Part shown: in pieces, positions 1 through 5,827 of the stretch
Numbering within the stretch: the first letter of the stretch is position 1
How the letters are laid out: the number at the start of each line of letters is the position of its first letter
From: JAEZAF01 sp964395665
Lineage (GTDB): Bacteria; Chloroflexota; Anaerolineae; Aggregatilineales; Phototrophicaceae
Reading direction: 5' to 3'
DNA length: 16,461 nucleotides
Assembly (NCBI GenBank): GCA_964395665.1
Contig: CAYNDH010000098.1
Location: forward strand, 1-16,461
Notes under the pieces: generated by a model
Databases searched by the model: none
Told to the model about the DNA's origin: nothing
Seen by the model: the letters and a program-made list of their open reading frames with translations, nothing else
Program-made: the position numbers and the translations under genes

Positions 1-2
1 CA

Positions 3-77
3 CAAAACCGGCTTGCAGAGGCGCATTATGATCGAAACGTCAACAGAACCTGGCGGATTGTGGCAGAGGCGATCTGA
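3..77 (+). CDS. C-terminal end of an unidentified protein (partial)
   Basis: Reading frame 3 from the left edge is open for 24 codons and ends at TGA (75-77). It encodes a tail containing the stretch AEAHYDRNVNRTWRIVAEAI. The composition (aromatic, charged, a WRIV-type helix end) looks like a genuine protein end, and an ending of this kind is common in glycosyltransferases, but that is only an impression. The gene runs toward the minus-strand gene that ends at 164, with a hairpin between the two stops. Frame 1 is also open here, but it reads straight through the hairpin into the antisense of the next gene, so I prefer frame 3. The start and most of the gene lie outside the window. Confidence 0.5.
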   Translation, partial: QNRLAEAHYDRNVNRTWRIVAEAI

Positions 78-90
78 CCAGATAGAGGAA

Positions 91-131
91 ATGCTGAAAG
101 AGGTGAACATTGCGTTCACCTCTTTCAGCAT
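91..131. terminator. Perfect 18-bp hairpin between convergent genes
   Basis: Arms 91-108 and 114-131 are exact reverse complements of 18 bases with a 5-base loop (109-113). The hairpin lies 13 bases after the plus-strand stop at 77 and 32 bases past the end of the minus-strand gene ending at 164, so it probably terminates both. The T-tracts are short (TTTCCTC on the minus side, GGTTATTTC on the plus side), so termination rests mainly on the very stable stem. Confidence 0.7.
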
Positions 132-163
132 GGTTATTTCACTTCAGCCGTTTCAGACAGAGT

Positions 164-2086
164 TCACGGCAGCGGCAGCGGCTCAACCTGACCAGCCGAT
201 ACCGAGGTCTTTAACAGGCTTAGATCATCAAGCCGGATGCGACCCGATGTCCCCTTGTAACGTGCCTGCACCTTGATGCTGCTGGTATTGCCCACCAGCG
301 TTAGCGAACTCGGCGAAAAACCAGTATAGGCATAGGTTCCAGTCGGGATGTTAAAGACAATCTTGTCCTTGGAGCCGTGCGCATATTTGACGACCACCTT
401 CACCAGTCCGCCACCGACGACCTTCTTGCCCTCAATCATACCGCTGAGTGTCAGTCGTTCTCCAGCAGCAACAGGCGTTGAAATCTTCTGTACAATCTTA
501 CTGTTTTCTCCAGGATTACCCTTGAACTGGAACGCCCCCTGACCACTGAAGGCTTTTTGCTTGCCATTCTTGTTGATCACGCGCTTGTCCTTAGTGAGAT
601 TTTTCCCCTTCCAGGGACTGAAAATGCCGATTGCGCTCTCAAAGCCGCCGTCCTGCAGGAGTTCCACTGTCGGTGAGGGCGGAGGCGTTGGCGGGGTGGT
701 TGTCACAGAATGGAAGCGGGTCACCGTCATATTGGCATTATCGGTGGCTGCGTCGATGTAGTAACCCGCGACGACAATTTTCCCCTGGGCATCCAGTGCG
801 ATTGACTTTGCAACCGTTTCATTGACCGGATTGATATAATAGTAGTAAGAGGCTCCCTCTACCCCATAACTGGGGTCCAGAACTCCATTCGGAAGGAAAC
901 GGGCAACCAGAGCATGAGGAATTGCACTATCGGCGTTCGAAGCCCGTTCGCCAGTCGTTACGATACGTCCGTTGGTATCAATCGCCATATCGTAGATGAC
1001 ATCCGGCCCATTGCTGAAGTTTGTACCGATGAAACCGTCATCATCGCCATCATCGAAGCCATTTTCGTAAACACCGCTGTAGTTATATCGGCGCAGGCTG
1101 GCATCGCCGTCGTCATAACCGCCAGTGACAATTCGACCAGCGCCATCCATCTTCAGGGCAAAGGCGGTATCTGTCCCGGTATAGATGGAATAGGTGCGGC
1201 CATTATCAGCGAAACTCGTATCAAAAGAACCATCATTGTTCAGGCGGGCCATTGCCAGAACGCGTCCATAACTGTTGCCGCCGCCCGCAAGCAGGATACG
1301 GCCATTGCCATCGACAATCACCCGATAGGCTTTTTCCTGATTGCCAAGTACCGTTCCCATCCCGAAGCCGCGAATACCGTTCCCATTAAAAGAGGTATCG
1401 AGTACACCAGCGGCGGTGTAACGTGCGACCGTAAAACCGCGATGCTTACTGGCATTGTACGCAAAGGAATAACCGGCGGCGACGATACGTCCACTGCCAT
1501 CAAGCGTGACATCTTCAATACCTTCGTCCTCACCATTGAAGTCCGAGATCAGAATGCCGTCGCCATCAAACGTGGTATCTAAGGTGCCATTCGGGTTATA
1601 ACGCGCCAGCGCGAAATTCTTCTTGCCACCATTGGCATCGGTCACACCACCAGCGATGATCCGTCCGCTGGCATCCCGCACAATCGATTTGATTTCATCA
1701 AAACTGCCGGGCGCGAAGTTGGTGACGACCTTACCCGTACCGCCAAACGATGTATCGAGTGTGCCGTTAGGATTCAGCCGGGCGAGTGCGAAATCATCAT
1801 TTGCGCCATTGAACATCTTGCCAGCAACAACGATTTTACCGTCTGGCTGGATAAGCATGTCATTTGCATAATCACTGAGGCTGCCAAAGTCGATGATAAC
1901 ACCGCCGCCATTGCCAAATGATGTATCAAAATCACCGGAATTGGCCGCATAGACTGTCAATTCGGGATTCGACGCAAATGTTACAGTCGTCATTAACACT
2001 AATGACATTAACAGAGCGACATAAATGAATCTGAGAAGCGAGGTACGGCGTTGTGATGCAGCGATGCTATACTGATGATGATCCAT
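164..2086 (-). CDS. Secreted seven-unit delta-60 repeat protein with LPLP tail module
   Basis: The 640-residue protein starts with a basic stretch and a hydrophobic segment (about residues 17-38, signal peptide or anchor). From residue 51 it carries seven units of about 57-60 residues, each with a DTSFGGTG-type turn followed by a DGxGRIVxAGY strand. This is the delta-60 repeat pattern, expected to form a closed beta-propeller, although the fifth unit is degenerate (YENGFDDGDDDG). A Thr/Pro linker (TTTPPTPPPSP) follows, then a C-terminal domain from about residue 476 that opens with DGGFE and ends with a GRIRLDDLSLL strand, and the protein finishes with EPLPLP. That domain recurs in the proteins at 3582 and 5816 and resembles carbohydrate-binding jelly-rolls. 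The ATG is supported by AGAGGAG (complement of 2092-2098) 5 bases upstream. The likely place of action is outside the membrane; the ligand is unknown. Confidence 0.88.
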   Translation of the reverse strand: MDHHQYSIAASQRRTSLLRFIYVALLMSLVLMTTVTFASNPELTVYAANSGDFDTSFGNGGGVIIDFGSLSDYANDMLIQPDGKIVVAGKMFNGANDDFALARLNPNGTLDTSFGGTGKVVTNFAPGSFDEIKSIVRDASGRIIAGGVTDANGGKKNFALARYNPNGTLDTTFDGDGILISDFNGEDEGIEDVTLDGSGRIVAAGYSFAYNASKHRGFTVARYTAAGVLDTSFNGNGIRGFGMGTVLGNQEKAYRVIVDGNGRILLAGGGNSYGRVLAMARLNNDGSFDTSFADNGRTYSIYTGTDTAFALKMDGAGRIVTGGYDDGDASLRRYNYSGVYENGFDDGDDDGFIGTNFSNGPDVIYDMAIDTNGRIVTTGERASNADSAIPHALVARFLPNGVLDPSYGVEGASYYYYINPVNETVAKSIALDAQGKIVVAGYYIDAATDNANMTVTRFHSVTTTPPTPPPSPTVELLQDGGFESAIGIFSPWKGKNLTKDKRVINKNGKQKAFSGQGAFQFKGNPGENSKIVQKISTPVAAGERLTLSGMIEGKKVVGGGLVKVVVKYAHGSKDKIVFNIPTGTYAYTGFSPSSLTLVGNTSSIKVQARYKGTSGRIRLDDLSLLKTSVSAGQVEPLPLP

Positions 2087-2248
2087 GTTTACTCCTCTAC
2101 AATGTTTGTGAAAAGGTGTGAGTTAGGTGCCTTTTTTCATTGTAAAGGGGGAGTCTCTGGTGATTCATAAAGAATATTGCAATATCCTGCATTGATTTTG
2201 CCATTTATAAGGCAATACAGGTGTGAAGCTAATACCCATAGGGCTTTT
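2087..2248. promoter_or_regulatory. Upstream region of the delta-60 protein gene with palindrome and two GANTC sites
   Basis: This gap separates two minus-strand genes and should hold the promoter of the delta-60 protein gene. It contains a perfect 12-base palindrome ATATTGCAATAT (2174-2185), a short inverted repeat TTGCC/GGCAA around 2199-2213, and two GANTC sites (2151-2155 and 2162-2166) whose starts are 11 bases apart. I could not place a convincing -35/-10 pair. No clear terminator for the methyltransferase gene is visible either, so some read-through is possible. Confidence 0.4.
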
Positions 2249-3346
2249 TCAGGGATAGGTAACACTCTGGGTCGCCAGCCACTGCTGCCGCAGATCATCG
2301 ATCACCCTTAAATCACCACGCGCATCGCGATAGCGCCAGTGACGCCAGCCATTGCAGGACGGAGTCCCCTTGAGCCGTGCGCCCAGCCCGTGAATCGAAC
2401 CGGTCAGATCGCCCGACTGAAGGCGGCCATCTTCCAGCAGAGTCGCTTCGCATTCCGGCGCATCGAGATACAGCGTCATGCCCGGTGTCAGCAGACCGGC
2501 GGCGATCAGGGCGCGCACCGGCACACGCGTCTGGACTCGCGGCGGCTGCACCAGCGGATCATCATCCGGCAGCGGTGTCACCGCGTCCACCCGCTGGCAG
2601 GCGACCTCATAATAGGTCGGATCGAGTTCGATGCCGAGATAGCGCCGGTGCAGGCGTCTGGCAACGGTCGGCGTCGTCCCCGTCCCCATGAACGGATCAA
2701 GCACCAGATCCCCCGGCTGACTGCTGGCCGCGATGATCCGTTCCAGCAGTGCTTCCGGCTTCTGCGTCGGATGCAGCTTGCTGCCGTCCGGGGATTTCAG
2801 GCGCTCCATGCCACCGCAGGCCGGGATCTGCCACACCGAGCCAAGCTGCTTGCCATCGTTATAGCGCTTCATCAGATGATTATTGAAGGTATAGCGGCTG
2901 CCCTGCGCCTTCTGCGCCCAGATCACGAATTCGATGTCGTTCTTCAGGCGCGTTCCACGAAAATTCGGCATGGCGTTGGTCTTGTGCCATGCGACGGTAT
3001 TCAGAACCCAGTAGCCGAGATTTTGCAGGTGCATCCCCACACGGAAGATATTGTGATAGGTGCCGCTGATCCAGATCGTCCCACGCGGCGACAGCACACG
3101 GCGGGCGGCTTCCAGCCATTGACAGGTGAAATCATCATAGGCGGCGAAGCTCTCTTCCGCCGATGCACCGAACTGATCCCACTCATCGTCCACGGCATCC
3201 ACCCGCGTCATATTGGGCCGCCACAGTTCCTGCTGAAGCTGTAGGTTATACGGCGGATCAGCGAAGATCAGATCGACGCTGGTATCGTCCAGGGTGGCGA
3301 GTGCATCAAGGCAGTTGGCGTTGATCAGTGCATTGGTTGCAGACAT
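2249..3346 (-). CDS. CcrM-like adenine-N6 DNA methyltransferase (predicted GANTC)
   Basis: The 365-residue protein has the beta-class order of amino-methyltransferase motifs: the catalytic DPPY at residues 30-33 comes first, and the S-adenosylmethionine-binding DPFMGTG follows at 217-223. The N-terminal target region carries the KNDIEFVIWA and HPTQKPEALL signatures of the CcrM/HinfI group. A C-terminal domain from about residue 272 (VPVRALIAAGLLTPG, then SGDLTGSIHGLGA and CNGW) matches the extra RAMA-type domain of CcrM, and the length is close to Caulobacter CcrM (358). It should methylate adenine in GANTC; the specificity is inferred from similarity. No restriction endonuclease is adjacent, so it is a solitary, regulatory-type methyltransferase as far as the window shows. 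The ATG has no clear Shine-Dalgarno sequence upstream. Confidence 0.9.
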   Translation of the reverse strand: MSATNALINANCLDALATLDDTSVDLIFADPPYNLQLQQELWRPNMTRVDAVDDEWDQFGASAEESFAAYDDFTCQWLEAARRVLSPRGTIWISGTYHNIFRVGMHLQNLGYWVLNTVAWHKTNAMPNFRGTRLKNDIEFVIWAQKAQGSRYTFNNHLMKRYNDGKQLGSVWQIPACGGMERLKSPDGSKLHPTQKPEALLERIIAASSQPGDLVLDPFMGTGTTPTVARRLHRRYLGIELDPTYYEVACQRVDAVTPLPDDDPLVQPPRVQTRVPVRALIAAGLLTPGMTLYLDAPECEATLLEDGRLQSGDLTGSIHGLGARLKGTPSCNGWRHWRYRDARGDLRVIDDLRQQWLATQSVTYP

Positions 3347-3581
3347 TTCGGATCATTCAGTTAACACGGAGGCGCGGCGACGCGGCATCGTGCGGAGTCG
3401 TAAGCCGCTATTATGCCAGAATCCAGCGCACCGGACGAAAAATGCGGCGTCCTGATGCGGCGGTGCGGGCATCGCTTGTCAAAATTCGTAAATAATTTTC
3501 CAAATTTTCTTCGGACTCATAGTGGTTTTATCTTTCGTCCATAAACTACCCGTACAGCCTCGGAGCTAAGGAGAATTCTCA
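3347..3581. other. Divergent intergenic region between methyltransferase and propeller genes
   Basis: This region must supply promoters for both flanking genes. It changes from GC-rich (3360-3475) to very AT-rich (3480-3550). It holds three GANTC sites (3395, 3419, 3514), where about one is expected for a random stretch of this length. A TTGTCA near 3478 could be a -35 for the plus-strand gene, but no matching -10 is evident. No coding sequence is supported here. Confidence 0.45.
3410..3423 (-). promoter_or_regulatory. Putative extended -10 promoter of the methyltransferase gene, with abutting GANTC site
   Basis: On the minus strand the sequence reads GATTC-TGG-CATAAT: a GANTC site (3419-3423), the TGn of an extended -10, and a -10 hexamer matching TATAAT in five of six positions (3410-3415). 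Transcription would start near 3403, about 57 bases before the ATG. No good -35 is present, as is usual for extended -10 promoters. A second GANTC site (3395-3399) would lie just downstream of the start of transcription. Confidence 0.4.
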
Positions 3582-5345
3582 ATGCACCTCACACCACGTT
3601 ACATTCGCTCCACCTTCTTCTCCATCTTTACCCTTCTTCTATTTGTCATGGTGATTCACACCGGCAGCGCCCTTCCCAATCCGCAGATCACCCCGCGTGA
3701 CCTGCCGCCAAATGAGCTGCCAGCAGACGATCTCAATACCCTCTTTCTTAGTGGCGAAACGGTACTCTACTGGCCGGGCAGCACCAACAACCCCGAGTTC
3801 ATTCAGGGTGTATTTTATGTTCGCAACAGCAGCAAAGTCTGGGAAAAACAGGCAGAAATCAAACCCGTAAGTGGGGAAGAGTACACCGGTTTGCCTAAAG
3901 CACTGGACGGAGACACCGCCGTCTTCACTATCTATGGTCGGGATGATCACTCACCTGAACCGGAACCGGAGATCGACGGGAGGCTGACCATCTACAGACG
4001 CAGCGGCACGACATGGACGAAGCAGCAGACGCTGACCTTTAATCCCAACTTCGGCACGGATGCCGCCATCGACGGCAATACCATTCTCGTCTCTGATCCC
4101 GGCCAGTATGACAGCTACACCCGTACGATTCATTTCGTGGAATACGATGGGACGACCTGGCATGTCACAGAGAGTTTCGACGTAGACTCTGGCCCCGGAG
4201 GGGCGCTGGTGGCCCTGAGTGGTGATCTGGCACTGGCGGGGGTTGGCGAAGGTGAGACGGGTTACTACAGGACCTATCAGCGCATCGGCGGGGCATGGAC
4301 CGAAGTCGCGACGCTGAACTCCGGTTACAGCGAATGGTTCGACCTCAGCGGCAATACGGCTGTCGTCAATAACCGGGTATATGTGTTCGATGGGACCAAC
4401 TGGTCACATCAGGCCACGCTGAACCCGGATGAGACCTTTATCGGGCCAGAGATCGGTGCACTTGATGGGGATACCCTCTTGCTGTCAACGCCGCATAAAA
4501 CGTTTGTCTTCAAACGCAGCGGCACGACATGGACACAGGTAAAGCGGCTCTCGTGGAATGCGGGCAACATCGGTTACCGGCCAGACGAGCAGTATTATGA
4601 AATTAATGTCCAACTGTCAGGGGATCTGGCACTGGTGCAGCGCTTCACCTTCGATATTGGCGCGCTAATCGATCCACCTCAGACACCCGAGCCGACATCC
4701 GAGCAGACGCCAGAGGTGACGTCGGAAATAACCCTCACACCACCCCCCACCGACGAACCGACGGATGAACCAACATCCGAGCCGACCGCCGAACCCACAT
4801 CCGGGCCACCCGCGACCGCCACGCCGCAGCAGGATACCGCCCTCAATGCCAACCCCGGCTTCGAGACAGGCAGCCTCGAGCCGTGGAAGGTGAAGGACAG
4901 CAGCGGTGACAAGCTCAAATGCAGCGCCGACAAGCCGAAATCCCACGCTGGCCTCTGCGCGTTCAAATTCAACAACGCCAAAGGCAGCAGCGGTAAGCTG
5001 GTTCAGAAGATCGACTTCAGCACCCGCGCCAATCCCGTGATTGGCACAGCCAGCGATGCCTTACAGCTCACCCTCTATGCCCGGACCAAAAACGGCGCAG
5101 AAGGAAAGGCAAAAGTGGTCGTGAAATATGCCGACGGCAGCAAACAGAAGTTCAGCCTCGCACTGGCGGATGCGCCCAGCGCCTATACCGCCTTCAGCAA
5201 AAGCGAAGTCCTGACGCAGACGGCGATCACGAAGGTGAAGCTCGTCATCAAGGGGACGAATGGACAGGGCAAACTGTTCGTCGATGATGTCAATCTGTTG
5301 AAGGTTGGACTCACTGCCGGACTGGACACCCTGCCACTGCCATAA
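3582..5345 (+). CDS. Secreted propeller-like protein with Thr/Pro linker and LPLP tail module
   Basis: The 587-residue protein starts with a signal peptide (hydrophobic core about 11-27, likely cleavage after a GSA around 30). Residues 40-360 hold irregular repeats alternating an inner strand (DGDTAVF, DGNTILV, SGDLALA, SGNTAVV, DGDTLLL) with an outer RSGTTWTKQQTL-type strand. This is the layout of FG-GAP-like or other beta-propellers. A linker rich in Thr, Pro and Glu (about 366-417) leads to the C-terminal module (about 420-587), which opens with NPGFETGSLEPW, has GKLVQKI and VVVKYADGSK in the middle and GKLFVDDVNLL near the end, and stops at DTLPLP. The ATG has AAGGAG (3568-3573) eight bases upstream. 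It is probably exported and surface-held; the ligand is unknown. Confidence 0.87.
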   Translation: MHLTPRYIRSTFFSIFTLLLFVMVIHTGSALPNPQITPRDLPPNELPADDLNTLFLSGETVLYWPGSTNNPEFIQGVFYVRNSSKVWEKQAEIKPVSGEEYTGLPKALDGDTAVFTIYGRDDHSPEPEPEIDGRLTIYRRSGTTWTKQQTLTFNPNFGTDAAIDGNTILVSDPGQYDSYTRTIHFVEYDGTTWHVTESFDVDSGPGGALVALSGDLALAGVGEGETGYYRTYQRIGGAWTEVATLNSGYSEWFDLSGNTAVVNNRVYVFDGTNWSHQATLNPDETFIGPEIGALDGDTLLLSTPHKTFVFKRSGTTWTQVKRLSWNAGNIGYRPDEQYYEINVQLSGDLALVQRFTFDIGALIDPPQTPEPTSEQTPEVTSEITLTPPPTDEPTDEPTSEPTAEPTSGPPATATPQQDTALNANPGFETGSLEPWKVKDSSGDKLKCSADKPKSHAGLCAFKFNNAKGSSGKLVQKIDFSTRANPVIGTASDALQLTLYARTKNGAEGKAKVVVKYADGSKQKFSLALADAPSAYTAFSKSEVLTQTAITKVKLVIKGTNGQGKLFVDDVNLLKVGLTAGLDTLPLP

Positions 5346-5386
5346 GCGCATATCAGAACCTGCGCTGAACATACTTAAATTTTCTG

Positions 5387-5432
5387 GCCGCTGCTGGTGG
5401 GATTGTCTGTCACCAGCAGCGGCTGTTTTTTC
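5387..5432 (+). terminator. Strong intrinsic terminator
   Basis: Arms GCCGCTGCTGGTG (5387-5399) and CACCAGCAGCGGC (5411-5423) pair perfectly over 13 bp with an 11-base loop, and TGTTTTTTC follows. It lies 41 bases after the stop of the propeller-like gene. Confidence 0.93.
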
Positions 5433-5519
5433 TAATAATGGGAAACTTCCGATCGTTTAAAAGCAAATCCGAAAAGTTTGTAATATCAAATATGCGTAAA
5501 TTTTCTGTACCTGATATGT

Positions 5520-5548
5520 TTGTTTTTGGTTAATGTCACTGTTATACT
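5520..5548 (+). promoter_or_regulatory. Putative extended -10 promoter for the subtilase gene
   Basis: TTGTTT (5520-5525) is spaced 17 bases from TATACT (5543-5548), which is preceded by TGT (extended -10). The core TGNTATACTA is shared with the promoter at 8306-8315. The predicted transcription start near 5555 gives a leader of about 260 bases before the ATG at 5816. Confidence 0.55.
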
Positions 5549-5555
5549 AGGCTCA

Positions 5556-5815
5556 GGACAAAATGTAATGTATGGTAACACCTATAAAAAGACTGTTAAA
5601 TCGCCCTGCGGAGAGTCCACAAAATCAGAAAATGAGTATAATGTGATTATCGGGTGGTCGATTGCTTCCTTACATCGCAGCATCACACCATCATAGTACA
5701 TCGCCTGCACCACCCGGCTGTGTTGTGCCAGCCTCATGTCAACGTCATACCCATCGCGCTCGATTGAGGCTGGTATCACGTCCCCATCTATATCCCATTT
5801 TTCAGGAGTAGCTTC
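5556..5815 (+). other. Long, potentially structured 5' leader of the subtilase gene
   Basis: The leader holds two nested-scale inverted repeats: CGGGTGGT (5651-5658) with ACCACCCG (5709-5716), and CCAGCCTCA (5728-5736) with TGAGGCTGG (5765-5773), the latter extendable by a G-U and a T-A pair. It ends with the Shine-Dalgarno AGGAG (5804-5808), seven bases from the ATG. It matches no riboswitch family I recognise. The complementary strand is open for translation across it (see the next entry), so the repeats may instead be chance within a coding segment. Confidence 0.35.
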
Positions 5816-5827
5816 ATGAAGTTTCAC
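5582..5827 (-). CDS. Possible small protein or gene remnant (uncertain)
   Basis: The minus strand is open from the start region of the subtilase gene to a TAG at 5582-5584. The part lying in the intergenic region translates to a protein-like sequence with a balanced composition, including YDVDMRLAQHSRVVQAMYYD and HPIITLYSFSDF near the end. I recognise no family. The frame extends upstream antisense to the subtilase signal peptide; the start given here (GTG at 5825-5827) is the closest in-frame start to the intergenic part and has no good Shine-Dalgarno. It could be a small real gene, the remnant of a gene truncated when the subtilase gene arrived, or an accidental open frame. Confidence 0.28.
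   Translation of the reverse strand: MKLHEATPEKWDIDGDVIPASIERDGYDVDMRLAQHSRVVQAMYYDGVMLRCKEAIDHPIITLYSFSDFVDSPQGDLTVFL

Noticed and set aside
13..276. Plus-strand open frame from the left edge
   Set aside because: It reads through the perfect hairpin and then antisense to the end of the delta-60 gene. Frame 3 gives a more protein-like ending that stops before the hairpin.
914..1582. 222-residue plus-strand open frame
   Set aside because: It is antisense to the repeat region of the delta-60 protein. Repetitive codons on the real strand keep this frame open, and the translation has a mirrored repeat composition with no motifs.
2339..3244. 301-residue plus-strand open frame
   Set aside because: It is antisense to the methyltransferase, whose motifs are unambiguous. 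The translation is rich in Arg, His and Gln without any domain.
5285..5345. LPXTG or PEP-CTERM type anchor at the C-termini of the LPLP proteins
   Set aside because: The tails lack the hydrophobic helix and the basic end residues required by both systems.
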